NCBI RefSeq assembly: GCF_040500475.1
Contig: NZ_CP159358.1
Coordinates: forward strand, 496,001 to 560,000
Source: Bacillus sp. Bos-x628
GTDB lineage: Bacteria > Bacillota > Bacilli > Bacillales > Bacillaceae
Direction: 5' to 3'
Length of the DNA stretch: 64,000 bases
Below the pieces are notes generated by a model. The model was not told the origin of the DNA, made no database searches, and saw nothing but the letters and a program-made list of their open reading frames with translations. Shown here piece by piece: positions 1 through 8,128 of the stretch. Position 1 is the first letter of the stretch. Each line of letters begins with the position of its first letter. Made by a program: the position numbers and the translations under genes.

Positions 1-764
1 GAGCAAATGAAGAAACGATCAAAACAGCAAAAAAATTGGCAGACAAATTACTTGGTGAGTATGTAGAACGGCGTAAACAATCGGTACGTCAGCTTGCAAA
101 AATCCGCGGAGAAGTATTGGTTGTAGGAAAAGAAAGATTTGAATGGTATCAGCCAAATGGAAAAAAATTTTTCTTTCATCCTAGTTCAGCTATGTTTCGG
201 ATGAAACGCATTTTGCGTGGCGAAAAAGATCCATTAATAGAAGCGGCGGATTTACAGCATGGAGATTCTTTTTTAGATTGCACGTTAGGATTAGGGGCTG
301 ACGCCATTACTGCAAGCTGTGCCACAGGCCCTAATGGAAAAGTCGTTGGAATTGAAAAAAACCCAATCACTGCATTACTTGTGCATGAAGGGTTAAAAAC
401 ATGGGAGACGGGTGTAATAGAAGCTGATGAAGCGTTGAAACGAATATCTGTCATAAGCGGAGATAGCATAGAGCAATTAAAGAAGCTCCCTGATCGTTCA
501 TTTGATGTCGTGTACTTTGATCCAATGTTCGAGGAAACGATTCAAGAATCTGCGAGTATTGCACCGCTTCGCCATGTGGCAGAGCACAGATTTCATCATG
601 AAATTGCTATCCAAGAAGCGATGAGAGTTGCGAGAAAAAGAGTCGTATTAAAAGACCACTGGAAAAGCACGCGATTTAAAGCGAAATCCTATCAATTCCA
701 GGTGATCAAAAGAAAAACCGCTCAATTTCATTACGGATATATAATGATCGAAGATAAAGAATAG
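1..764 (+). CDS. ypiP: SAM-dependent methyltransferase, YpiP-like (5' end outside window)
   Basis: The reading frame is open from the first complete codon (base 3), so the true start lies before the window. The nearest internal start is a TTG at 36 with no good ribosome site, and the codons before it read like real protein. A Rossmann SAM-binding motif (DCTLGLGADA) is followed by a VVYFDPMF motif, which resembles the DPMF motif of RsmJ-type rRNA guanine methyltransferases. The B. subtilis homologue YpiP precedes ypjP, as here. The substrate is unknown, and rRNA methylation is inference only. A dispersed repeat begins directly at the stop codon. Confidence 0.8.
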   Translation, partial: ANEETIKTAKKLADKLLGEYVERRKQSVRQLAKIRGEVLVVGKERFEWYQPNGKKFFFHPSSAMFRMKRILRGEKDPLIEAADLQHGDSFLDCTLGLGADAITASCATGPNGKVVGIEKNPITALLVHEGLKTWETGVIEADEALKRISVISGDSIEQLKKLPDRSFDVVYFDPMFEETIQESASIAPLRHVAEHRFHHEIAIQEAMRVARKRVVLKDHWKSTRFKAKSYQFQVIKRKTAQFHYGYIMIEDKE

Positions 765-892
765 CCCTTTGCAATCTTGAAAAACCCTTTAAGTCTAGGA
801 CGGACGAGCTCCTTGTGCGGAGCGAATGTAATGATTCGTGAGCACCAGCGCGCAGGCCTGACAACGAATGTGAGGGTTTGTCTACACGCTGA
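763..892 (+). repeat. Dispersed repeat family, copy 1
   Basis: About 130 bp with clear similarity to 54876-55022 and 61332-61503. Shared blocks include AAGTCTAGGA (copies 1 and 3), GGAGCGAAT, ATTCGTGAGC, CCAGCGCGC, TGACAACGA and GGGTTTGTCTACACG. This copy lacks about 14 bp, including the CAGCGTG block that opens the other copies, but it keeps the closing CACGCTG. It begins at the ypiP stop codon, in the same orientation as the other copies. Confidence 0.8.
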
Positions 893-893
893 T

Positions 894-915
894 AGCCCTG
901 AGAGTAAGGGCTTTT
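894..915 (+). terminator. Short hairpin with T-run after repeat copy 1
   Basis: AGCCCT, a 7-nt loop and AGGGCT are followed by TTTT. This fits a weak terminator for transcripts coming from ypiP through the repeat. The hairpin arm overlaps the 3' end of the minus-strand microprotein at 914-988. Confidence 0.45.
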
Positions 916-988
916 AATCTGTGATCTCCATATAGACAAAATAAAATAAAGTCAGCAAGGAAGCCGTGATGAAAAAGATTTCAATCAT
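914..988 (-). CDS. Putative 24-residue single-membrane-span microprotein
   Basis: On the minus strand GGAGG (bases 996-1000) stands 7 nt before ATG 988. The frame runs 24 codons to TAA. The product begins MIEIFFITASLL, is hydrophobic through about residue 20 and ends in acidic residues (MEITD), so it would be one membrane span. I do not recognise it. Ideal ribosome-site spacing plus a membrane-like composition supports a real gene, but a frame this short could arise by chance. Confidence 0.45.
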   Translation of the reverse strand: MIEIFFITASLLTLFYFVYMEITD

Positions 989-1128
989 ATCCATTCCTCC
1001 CAATTTTAGTCATCATCACTGTCATTGTAAACGTTTTATTCTGAAAAAGAAAGTCTCAAATCGAATGACTGAAAATTTAATATATGCTAGAATAACAGTA
1101 TGATAACCTATGGAAGGAATTAGATATC

Positions 1129-1746
1129 ATGAAAATGTGGATGAGAAAAACGCTTGTTGCTCTCTTTACGCTTGCAACATTTGGGTTAGTCTCTCCTCCA
1201 GCGGCTTTAATGACAGACAAGCCATCCGCACTTTCTTCAGGTGAAAAGTCACCCTACACGGCTGTTTATGAAAAATCAGATGAGGTACGTACTTGGGAAC
1301 TGAAGCAAGAAGACAACATTGAACCGGTAGATCCCTTTGAGCAATATAAGCAAGAGGTTCTATCAAATGCAGAAAACCAGTCTTTTCTCAAATTTGGCCA
1401 TAAAATCACACCTGTCATTGAGGACGAGTATAGAGAAGAGATTCAACCAAAGATTGAACAAGTGTTAACCGACTTTTTAACGAATTTCAAAGATGACGAA
1501 CAATTTCAAGATGTTGTTTTAACAGATCAACCTTCCAGCGGAAAAGGCGAAAAAATTTTCCACATCTATAACAAGAAGACCGGAGAGGATTTGCTTCGCT
1601 TCCATGTCAGAAGAGATCAGCCGCCTCATAGCGGATATTGGTTTAACTTTCATTACCATACAGCAGAAGATGGATTCCAGACGCATCATGAACTCGGTAA
1701 TATTTACTGGGACAAAAACACACCGCCGAGCTGGATGAGCCACTAG
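1129..1746 (+). CDS. ypjP: YpjP-like protein
   Basis: 205 residues. The N-terminus (MKMWMRKTLVALFTLATFG) is a cationic, hydrophobic signal or anchor sequence. The rest is hydrophilic and ends with a His/Trp-rich tail (HYHTAEDGFQTHHELGNIYW). Length and position between ypiP and ypjQ match B. subtilis YpjP, whose function is unknown. AAGGAATT precedes the ATG. The repeated histidines could suggest metal binding, but no catalytic motif is recognised. ypjQ starts a few bases after its stop, so they are probably cotranscribed. Confidence 0.75.
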   Translation: MKMWMRKTLVALFTLATFGLVSPPAALMTDKPSALSSGEKSPYTAVYEKSDEVRTWELKQEDNIEPVDPFEQYKQEVLSNAENQSFLKFGHKITPVIEDEYREEIQPKIEQVLTDFLTNFKDDEQFQDVVLTDQPSSGKGEKIFHIYNKKTGEDLLRFHVRRDQPPHSGYWFNFHYHTAEDGFQTHHELGNIYWDKNTPPSWMSH

Positions 1747-1764
1747 AAGGAGATGTCATGCCAA

Positions 1765-2292
1765 TTGAAAAAGTATACAATGAACGAAATGGTTCGCATT
1801 ACAAAACAAATGTTAAACGAACGAGGAGTAAAGATTGAAGATATTGCACACATTGTGCTTAAGCTTCAAGAAAAATATAATCCGAATCTTCCACTTAGTG
1901 TCTGCATAGAAAATGTTGAAAAAGTGCTGAACAAGCGAGAAATTGTCCACGCAGTTTTGACAGGGCTTGCCCTTGATCAGCTGGCAGAACAAAAGCTTTT
2001 GCCAGAACCTTTACAGCACTTAGTTGAAACAGATGAGCCGCTATATGGAATTGACGAGATTATCCCACTTTCCATTGTGAACGTATATGGATCAATCGGT
2101 TTGACCAACTTCGGCTATTTAGATAAAGAAAAATTCGGCATCATTCGAGAATTAGATGAAGGACGTCCTGGGGAAGTGCATACTTTCCTAGATGACCTTG
2201 TTGCTGCGCTTGCTGCAGCAGCAGCAAGCCGCATTGCTCACTCTCACCAAGATATTAAGGATGAAGAGCAGGATCGAGTGAATCAAGTGTAA
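1765..2292 (+). CDS. ypjQ: YpjQ, phosphatidylglycerophosphatase A-like protein
   Basis: About 175 residues. The C-terminal half (DEIIPLSIVNVYGSIGLTNF, then LDDLVAALAAAAASRIAH) resembles the cytoplasmic PgpA-type domain of YpjQ proteins, but the membrane segments of true PgpA are absent. The ATG at 1753 directly abuts the AAGGAG site and is too close to work, so the TTG at 1765 is preferred, with spacing of about 12 nt. The ATG at 1780 is another option. The gene follows ypjP immediately and ends in a strong terminator. Catalytic activity is not established. Confidence 0.75.
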   Translation: MKKYTMNEMVRITKQMLNERGVKIEDIAHIVLKLQEKYNPNLPLSVCIENVEKVLNKREIVHAVLTGLALDQLAEQKLLPEPLQHLVETDEPLYGIDEIIPLSIVNVYGSIGLTNFGYLDKEKFGIIRELDEGRPGEVHTFLDDLVAALAAAAASRIAHSHQDIKDEEQDRVNQV

Positions 2293-2295
2293 ACG

Positions 2296-2338
2296 AAAAA
2301 CATGTCTGCTTTTCTCATGAAGCAGGCATGTTTTTTTG
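2296..2338 (+). terminator. Intrinsic terminator after ypjQ
   Basis: AAACATG-t-CTGCTT, an 8-nt loop and AAGCAG-g-CATGTT are followed by a T-run, just after the ypjQ stop. Confidence 0.85.
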
Positions 2339-2398
2339 TTTCAAGAAAAGCGGAAATAAGGTAAACTACAACAAGAACATAAATAAAGGATGAAAAAA

Positions 2399-3193
2399 AT
2401 GAAACAATACAAAGAGTTGTGTCGTCATGTATTACAACATGGGGAAAAAAAAAGTGATAGAACAGGTACAGGTACAATAAGTACGTTCGGTTACCAAATG
2501 AGATTTGATTTACAGGAAGGATTTCCTCTATTGACAACGAAGAAATTACACCTGAAATCAATCATTTATGAGTTGCTGTGGTTTTTAAAAGGTGATACAA
2601 ATGTCAAATATCTTCAAGAGAATGGCGTTCGCATTTGGAACGAATGGGCAGATGAAAATGGAGAACTAGGACGCGTGTATGGAGCTCAGTGGAGATCATG
2701 GCGCAGTGCGGACGGGAAGACAGTGGATCAGATCAGTCAGCTTATCCATGATATTGAGCATAACCCGAATTCAAGAAGACTGATCGTAAGTGCTTGGAAT
2801 CCGGGAGAAATTGATCAAATGGCTCTACCACCATGTCATTGCCTGTTTCAATTCTATGTGTCAGACGGCAAATTATCTTGTCAGCTTTATCAAAGATCGG
2901 CCGACATCTTTTTAGGAGTGCCATTTAATATCGCTTCATATGCACTGCTAACGATGATGATTGCCAAAGTGACCAACCTTGAGCCGGGAGAGTTCATTCA
3001 TACACTTGGCGATGCTCACATTTATCAAAATCATCTGCCGCAGGTGAAGATGCAACTAGAGCGCGAGGAACGCACGCTTCCTAAGCTTCGCATCACAAGA
3101 GATGTGAAGAGTATCTTTGATTTTACTTTCGATGACTTTGTGCTAGAGAACTACAATCCACATCCGCATATCAAAGGAGAAGTCAGTGTATGA
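2399..3193 (+). CDS. thyB: Thymidylate synthase B
   Basis: 264 residues. Catalyses dUMP to dTMP with methylene-tetrahydrofolate. The catalytic cysteine lies in [11 protein letters not shown], and [20 protein letters not shown] is the classic substrate-binding block. RTGTG near residue 20 fits the phosphate-binding region. The sequence is nearly collinear with B. subtilis ThyB. AAAGGA at 2385-2390 is 8 nt before ATG 2399, while the ATG at 2390 overlaps the ribosome site, so 2399 is chosen. It overlaps dfrA by 4 bases, coupling dTMP synthesis to recycling of the dihydrofolate it produces. Confidence 0.97.
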   Translation: MKQYKELCRHVLQHGEKKSDRTGTGTISTFGYQMRFDLQEGFPLLTTKKLHLKSIIYELLWFLKGDTNVKYLQENGVRIWNEWADENGELGRVYGAQWRSWRSADGKTVDQISQLIHDIEHNPNSRRLIVSAWNPGEIDQMALPPCHCLFQFYVSDGKLSCQLYQRSADIFLGVPFNIASYALLTMMIAKVTNLEPGEFIHTLGDAHIYQNHLPQVKMQLEREERTLPKLRITRDVKSIFDFTFDDFVLENYNPHPHIKGEVSV

Positions 3194-3678
3194 TTTCCAT
3201 GATTGTGGCGACAGGAAAAGATAGAGTCATTGGTCAAGATAACCAAATGCCGTGGCATTTACCTGCTGATCTAGCCTATTTTAAAAAAGTGACAGACGGG
3301 CATACCATTGTCATGGGCAGGAAAACATTTGAATCCATTGGACGAGCACTGCCTAACCGCCGAAACATAGTATTAACCAAAAGTCCTTCTTTTCAAGCCA
3401 AAGGATGTGAAGTTATCCATTCAATTGCGGACATTTTAACGATAGGGAAAAATGAACAAGAATTATTTATCATTGGCGGGTCAAAACTATATGAAGAAAT
3501 GATGCCGTATGCGGATCGTCTTTATATTACGCACATTCATCATTTTTTTGAAGGTGACCGTTACTTCCCTCATTACGATGAAGACGAATGGACGATTGTG
3601 TCACGCGAAAAAGGTCACAGTGACGAAAAGAACCCCTACAATTACGAATTTGTCATTTATGACAGAAAAGAAGGATAA
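3190..3678 (+). CDS. dfrA: Dihydrofolate reductase
   Basis: 162 residues. Reduces dihydrofolate to tetrahydrofolate with NADPH. Seen: [13 protein letters not shown] (substrate-binding Asp in the first helix), [11 protein letters not shown] (NADPH phosphate-binding) and [11 protein letters not shown] (the GG cofactor loop). The ATG overlaps the thyB stop (ATGA), indicating translational coupling. The length fits a chromosomal Bacillus DHFR, and there are no signs of an acquired trimethoprim-resistance allele. Confidence 0.97.
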   Translation: MISMIVATGKDRVIGQDNQMPWHLPADLAYFKKVTDGHTIVMGRKTFESIGRALPNRRNIVLTKSPSFQAKGCEVIHSIADILTIGKNEQELFIIGGSKLYEEMMPYADRLYITHIHHFFEGDRYFPHYDEDEWTIVSREKGHSDEKNPYNYEFVIYDRKEG

Positions 3679-3697
3679 ATGAGTAGGAGGAGTACGG

Positions 3698-4321
3698 TTG
3701 TTTCGTTATTGGTTTTTAACGGTTTATATTGTTGTAACCTTTTTAAAAAGTATGAAGCATTTATACGATCATGAATTAACAGATCCCCGTATTTCCTATA
3801 TGAAACGAATGCAGCTCATTCATGAGCATGCCAAAAAATTCACACGGGGATGTGTCGATCAATCAGGATCAGTCATTTCCATTCACCAGCAAAAGAAGTT
3901 GCCAGACGGACCAGTCATTTATGTGCATCGTGAGCTTAATTTGGTGACGACAACACTATTAATTGGACATCTTGAGAAGCCGGTCGCTTTTTTCGCTAAG
4001 CCGCAGCTTTTTCGCTATCCTATTTTAAAACAATGGCTGCAGAAGATGGCGGTTATCAATCAACATCAGACGGATGAGCAAATATTAGAAGAGGCAAAAG
4101 AACGACTCATGGCCGGTCAAAGCCTATTGCTCTCAGAGACATATTCAGCCTTTGCAGCTACGCTTGCCGAGGAACTAGCTTGTCCGCTTGTCCCCATTGA
4201 AACAAGTGGCACAGAACGTCTGTTAACGGGTAAGATTATAAAAAGACTGCGTCCAGTCAATGTTGATCTTCTTATCAAAGCGCCTGTTATGGTCAGTGAT
4301 TATATCCAAAAGCGAGCATAA
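3698..4321 (+). CDS. ypkP: YpkP, acyltransferase-like protein with degenerate HX4D motif
   Basis: 207 residues from a TTG start with AGGAGG 7 nt upstream. A hydrophobic N-terminus could anchor it in the membrane. The layout recalls PlsC-type acyltransferases. FAKPQLFRYPILKQW resembles block II, and LLLSETYSAFA sits where the FPEGTRS block is expected. The expected HX4D catalytic motif appears as HRELNL, with His but no Asp. It may be inactive or may act by another mechanism. It follows dfrA by 19 bp and is likely the last gene of the thyB operon. Confidence 0.65.
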   Translation: MFRYWFLTVYIVVTFLKSMKHLYDHELTDPRISYMKRMQLIHEHAKKFTRGCVDQSGSVISIHQQKKLPDGPVIYVHRELNLVTTTLLIGHLEKPVAFFAKPQLFRYPILKQWLQKMAVINQHQTDEQILEEAKERLMAGQSLLLSETYSAFAATLAEELACPLVPIETSGTERLLTGKIIKRLRPVNVDLLIKAPVMVSDYIQKRA

Positions 4322-4340
4322 AAAACGTAATTGATCTCAC

Positions 4341-4409
4341 AAAAAAAAACACCTTTAAGTTGAGAATCGGGTATAGCATACCTGAAAACAATTTAGAGGT
4401 GTTTTTTTA
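4341..4409 (+). terminator. Branched terminator after ypkP
   Basis: The outer arms AACACCTTTAA and TTTAGAGGTGTT enclose a second hairpin (GGTAT-AGC-ATACC), and the structure ends in a T-run. The upstream A-run makes it plausible for both strands. Confidence 0.7.
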
Positions 4410-4494
4410 TGAAGATAAGTTACCAATCAATGTAAAAAAGAGGCCGTTCGAATGACATAAGCTGGCACTCCGACTATAGTAATCAAAGTTGACA

Positions 4495-4540
4495 TGAAAC
4501 AGCCAGTCATCGAAAGAGTTCCGACAACTGGCTGTTTCAT
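4495..4540. repeat. 12-bp inverted repeat downstream of yplQ
   Basis: GAAACAGCCAGT and ACTGGCTGTTTC are separated by about 18 bp. It lies 3' of yplQ on the minus strand. It could terminate or stabilise that transcript, but no clear T-run follows. Confidence 0.6.
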
Positions 4541-4596
4541 ATGGTGTTTTACCCCCTGTATCAAAAATGGGGGCAGTTCCCAATAGATGCTAATTT

Positions 4597-5235
4597 TTAA
4601 GTAGCGGGGATGTTGATACAATAGAATAATACACAGAAAAACATGGCGACACTTCCGCAAAGAACAAAGCCATGCCAAATTGCATGATGATACGGAATTT
4701 TACGCCAAACGTAAAAGATGGTGCCAACAGAATATAAAATACCGCCTAACAGTAACAGACCAAACCCAGCTCCCGTTAATTGAATATAGAGAGGTTTGAT
4801 AGCTATGATAATCATCCAGCCCATTAATAAATAAACGATGGTCGACACAATGATAAAACGTTTGACAAAAAAGATCTTAAAGACAATCCCACCTGCAGCA
4901 AGAGCCCACACAATCAGAAGAAGTGTATAGCCAAGCGCACCTTTTAACGGACCGAGTAAAAAGGGTGTATATGTACCGGCAATCAATACATAAATGGCAG
5001 AGTGATCTATTATTTCAAAAACATCTTTTGTTTTTTTGTGCTGAATGCTATGAAGAAGGGTAGAGCTCAAATAAAGGAGAAGCATAGATCCCCCAAAAAT
5101 TGAAAAGCTAATAACATCCGTGACTGTTCCGTATTGAACAGCGAATAAAACGAGAAAGAATATGGCCGGGATAGATAAAATAACCCCGATGCCATGTGTA
5201 ATGGCGTTTGCAATTTCTTCTTTTACAGTAAACAA
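4597..5235 (-). CDS. yplQ: Hemolysin III-family membrane protein YplQ
   Basis: 212 residues from TTG 5235, with AAAGGAGG 7 nt upstream. A longer in-frame extension to 5301 has no ribosome site and overlaps yplP. The protein has about seven hydrophobic segments. Family features of the HlyIII/PAQR type are present: an early EEIANAITHGIG block, SSTLLHSIQ, DHSAIYVLIAGTYTPF and a late YHHAIWHGFVL. These carry the conserved Asp and His residues thought to bind metal. The role in Bacillus is unclear, and haemolytic activity should not be assumed. It follows yplP by 13 bp and forms an operon with it. Confidence 0.9.
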   Translation of the reverse strand: MFTVKEEIANAITHGIGVILSIPAIFFLVLFAVQYGTVTDVISFSIFGGSMLLLYLSSTLLHSIQHKKTKDVFEIIDHSAIYVLIAGTYTPFLLGPLKGALGYTLLLIVWALAAGGIVFKIFFVKRFIIVSTIVYLLMGWMIIIAIKPLYIQLTGAGFGLLLLGGILYSVGTIFYVWRKIPYHHAIWHGFVLCGSVAMFFCVLFYCINIPAT

Positions 5236-5248
5236 TGAATTTCCTCCT

Positions 5249-6211
5249 TTAATGAACCGGTATACAACTATCGAGCGACTTGAGGAATGAGAGACCTTCA
5301 AGTGTGATTTTTGTTCCGGCCCTGCCTCTCCCTTTTGTCACATAAGTTTTTCTTTCAAGGTCATCCAAACGGCTTCTGACCTGCTGAGGAGTCAGCGGGA
5401 TATCACCTTGCTTGCTTAATTCAGATAAAATTCGCCTGCTTGCTGCTTCCCCTTTTTCATTCAGCGCTCTAGTGGTTTCAAGTAAAAAAATAAACTCTTG
5501 TTTTTCCATAAGTGTTAGCTGATGTTCTTCTTTTTTCTTTTTTACAGTGGTGTGATGAGGCAATAATACAAAAGGAGGCAAGTGATGTAAGAAAACAGTA
5601 TCTCCTTCGAGAATCGCTCCAGCATAATGAATGATATTTTTAAGTTCTTGTACATTGCCTTCGAATGGATATTGCTCAAAGGCATCCCAAACACTTGGAT
5701 CAATGTCAGGATGTAATTCAAGCTCTTGGAAGAAAGCGGTTGTTAAAACGGGAATATCGGTTTTTCTATCTGCTAAAGATGGAATGGACAGGTGAAGGAC
5801 ATTGAGTCGATAAAACAGTTCGGGTAAAAAAGTAGATGAGACTCTAAGTGCCTCTAAGGATAAAGACGAAGAAGCAATGATTTTTGTTTCATTTGAAGTC
5901 TCTAGAAAACGAATGACATGATGCTGCATCGGAAAACTTAATGCGCTGACTTCATCTAAATAGAGGACTTGGATCGCTTTTTCATGCAATGTTTTCTGTA
6001 AAATTTCTTCATTGATGTTTGGGCAATAAATGTGTTCAAGTATAATTTGAGAGGCTTTCGCCATTTCTTGAGCAAACAGTGTTTTTCCTGTTCCGATTTC
6101 TCCTGTAATCAAAACGGGTAATCGGCTATTGGTAAATTGTTTTGCCAAATGGATTGCATGCTTTATATCATGATGTTCTCCATATATGTGGGTAAACGGG
6201 CAATTTGCCAT
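5249..6211 (-). CDS. yplP: YplP-like AAA+ regulator lacking the sigma-54 GAFTGA loop
   Basis: 320 residues. A Walker A motif (GEIGTGKT, about residues 37-44), a Walker B (VLYLDEV) and an arginine-finger region (FLPELFYRLNVLHLSIP) mark an enhancer-binding-protein-type AAA+ domain. Between Walker A and Walker B the usual segment of about 40 residues carrying GAFTGA, which contacts sigma-54, is missing. The C-terminus (SRRILSELSKQGDIPLTPQQ onward) looks like a winged helix rather than a Fis-type HTH. B. subtilis YplP is described as a SigL-dependent activator involved in cold adaptation. This protein may have lost that mode of action. ATG has GAAAGGA 8 nt upstream. Confidence 0.75.
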   Translation of the reverse strand: MANCPFTHIYGEHHDIKHAIHLAKQFTNSRLPVLITGEIGTGKTLFAQEMAKASQIILEHIYCPNINEEILQKTLHEKAIQVLYLDEVSALSFPMQHHVIRFLETSNETKIIASSSLSLEALRVSSTFLPELFYRLNVLHLSIPSLADRKTDIPVLTTAFFQELELHPDIDPSVWDAFEQYPFEGNVQELKNIIHYAGAILEGDTVFLHHLPPFVLLPHHTTVKKKKEEHQLTLMEKQEFIFLLETTRALNEKGEAASRRILSELSKQGDIPLTPQQVRSRLDDLERKTYVTKGRGRAGTKITLEGLSFLKSLDSCIPVH

Positions 6212-6345
6212 GTGGTGTTTCCTTTCTTTTTGGTTCTTATTGGTATAATTATAACACCCAAATGGAACGATTGCATAAAAAAACGATAAAGTTCATGAAA
6301 TTGATGATAGAACCGTGATCTATCGGTTTATTTTTTGAATATTCA

Positions 6346-6354
6346 TGTTATAAT
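6346..6354 (+). promoter_or_regulatory. Extended -10 element upstream of ilvA
   Basis: TGTTATAAT (TGn plus a perfect TATAAT) lies 39 bp before the ilvA start. The -35 region is weak, as expected for an extended -10 promoter. A small hairpin (AACCG/CGGTT) lies just upstream at 6311-6329. Confidence 0.55.
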
Positions 6355-6392
6355 GACAAATTAAATAAAGTTAAAGAGAAAGGATCTTGTAC

Positions 6393-7661
6393 ATGAAACC
6401 GTTGCTCAAAGAAAACACGTTAATTCAAGTGAAAGACATTTTAAAAGCCCATCAAAATTTGAAGGATGTAGTCATTCATACACCGCTTCAAAAAAATGAG
6501 CGACTTTCTGAACGATATGAATGTAATGTCTACTTAAAAAGAGAGGATCTTCAAGTAGTTCGTTCCTTTAAATTAAGAGGCGCTTTTAATAAAATGAGCC
6601 AGCTCCCAAAAGAAAAACTCGAAAACGGCATTGTTTGTGCGAGTGCGGGAAACCACGCACAAGGAGTTGCGTATTCTTGTAAGTATTTAGGTATTCATGG
6701 GAAAATTTTCATGCCAGCCACCACACCAAGACAAAAAGTATCTCAAGTAGAGCTTTTCGGAAAAGAATATGTTGAGATTATTTTAACCGGAGATACCTTT
6801 GATGATTCATATCATAAAGCAGTGAAATGCGGGGATGAAGAGAAGCGTGAATTTATTCATCCTTTTGATGATCTAGACGTCATGGCAGGACAAGGAACGA
6901 CGGCTGTAGAAATATTAAATGATATTGAAGTAGAGCCTCACTTTTTATTTGCAAGTGTCGGGGGCGGAGGTCTTTTATCAGGTGTCGGTACATATATCAA
7001 AAATATTGCACCAGAAACCGAGATCATCGCTGTCGAACCTCTTGGCGCTGCTTCACTCAATGCTTCCCATGAAAAGGGTAAGGTTGTGACACTTGATTCA
7101 ATTGATAAGTTTGTTGATGGAGCAGCGGTTCAGCGGATTGGTGAGAAGACGTTTACGACACTTGAGTCCGTTGTAGATAAAATTAGTCTTGTACCAGAAG
7201 GGAAAGTTTGTACAACCATTTTAGAGCTGTATAATCAATGTGCAATTGTAGCTGAGCCGGCAGGAGCCCTGCCGATAGCGGCTTTAGATGCGCATCGTGA
7301 GGACATAAAAGGCAAAAATGTTGTCTGTATTGTCAGTGGGGGAAATAATGACATTGGCAGAATGCAAGAAATAAAAGAGCGTTCAATGATTTATGAAGGT
7401 CTTCAACATTATTTCATTGTCAATTTCCCGCAAAGAGCAGGAGCTCTCAGGGAATTTTTAGATGAAGTGTTAGGGCCAAATGATGATATTTCACGCTTTG
7501 AATATACAAAAAAGAATAATCGAAGCAAAGGTCCTGCGCTTGTTGGCATCGAATTAAAAGAAAGAGATGACTATACGGCGCTGATCGAAAGAATGAACAA
7601 AAAGGGTTTCCACTATGTTGAAGTAAATAAAGATCAAGATTTATTCCACCTATTGATTTAG
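6393..7661 (+). CDS. ilvA: Threonine dehydratase (biosynthetic)
   Basis: 422 residues. A PLP enzyme converting threonine to 2-oxobutanoate, the first step to isoleucine. Seen: the PLP lysine in VVRSFKLRGAFNKM, the AGNHAQGVAYS loop, and the SVGGGGLLSGVG phosphate-binding glycine loop. A C-terminal ACT-like regulatory region contains FPQRAGALREFLDEVLGPND. ATG 6393 has GAAAGGA 8 nt upstream, and the TTG at 6387 is too close to that site. Length and sequence match B. subtilis IlvA. It is transcribed divergently from yplPQ. Confidence 0.97.
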   Translation: MKPLLKENTLIQVKDILKAHQNLKDVVIHTPLQKNERLSERYECNVYLKREDLQVVRSFKLRGAFNKMSQLPKEKLENGIVCASAGNHAQGVAYSCKYLGIHGKIFMPATTPRQKVSQVELFGKEYVEIILTGDTFDDSYHKAVKCGDEEKREFIHPFDDLDVMAGQGTTAVEILNDIEVEPHFLFASVGGGGLLSGVGTYIKNIAPETEIIAVEPLGAASLNASHEKGKVVTLDSIDKFVDGAAVQRIGEKTFTTLESVVDKISLVPEGKVCTTILELYNQCAIVAEPAGALPIAALDAHREDIKGKNVVCIVSGGNNDIGRMQEIKERSMIYEGLQHYFIVNFPQRAGALREFLDEVLGPNDDISRFEYTKKNNRSKGPALVGIELKERDDYTALIERMNKKGFHYVEVNKDQDLFHLLI

Positions 7662-7698
7662 GCTTAAAAGATATATTGGAAAAGAGGATTGATCGTTT

Positions 7699-7950
7699 GT
7701 GCTGCTCAAAACAATATGTTTTAGACGAATGGATGGTGCTCAAATCAAGGTAACAGAAGTACCTGTTCTTAGGGGAGATGAGACATATTGTTTCATGCTC
7801 ACCTTTCGGCTTGAATCTTTCTTGAAAAAAATCTATGTATCTAAAGGAAAGAGGAATGTGTACTCTTTCAGAGAGAATTTGAAACGTAACGTCAAGTGGA
7901 GCACTTATGAACAGATTTATCAGCAGCCTACATTAAAACACAATGCGTAA
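7699..7950 (+). CDS. ypmP: Small hypothetical protein, YpmP-like by position
   Basis: 83 residues from a GTG start, with AAAGAGGA about 10 nt upstream. The product is basic (NVYSFRENLKRNVKWSTYEQ) with no signal peptide or membrane span and no recognised domain. The symbol rests on position (directly after ilvA) and on a matching length recalled for B. subtilis YpmP. It is not based on an alignment. A hairpin follows. Confidence 0.5.
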   Translation: MLLKTICFRRMDGAQIKVTEVPVLRGDETYCFMLTFRLESFLKKIYVSKGKRNVYSFRENLKRNVKWSTYEQIYQQPTLKHNA

Positions 7951-7971
7951 GTTGGAATCTTTGTCAAAGAG

Positions 7972-8016
7972 TTAGCAGTCTTTGTGAAAGGACTGCTATG
8001 GCAAGGATTTTTTATA
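7972..8016 (+). terminator. Hairpin after ypmP
   Basis: AGCAGTC, a 10-nt loop and GACTGCT are followed by a mixed stretch and then TTTTTT. It separates ypmP from the DegV gene. Confidence 0.55.
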
Positions 8017-8128
8017 TGAAGAGCGGAAATTGTGACAATTTCAAAAACGTTCTGAGAGTTGTTTTCAAGAATACATGAAATAAGGTATTATCAAAGGTAA
8101 AGACTAAGACAACAAGGATGAGACGATA

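Noticed and set aside
706..939. 77-codon minus-strand frame through repeat copy 1
   Set aside because: It is antisense to a repeat whose other copies do not keep the frame open; no start signal.
4341..4409. Insertion-sequence end
   Set aside because: The nested inverted repeat suggested an IS terminus, but no transposase or target duplication is visible and the T-run fits a terminator.
4427..4678. 83-codon minus-strand frame overlapping yplQ
   Set aside because: It lies across the inverted repeat and the 3' part of yplQ in another frame and has no ribosome site; yplQ itself is well supported.
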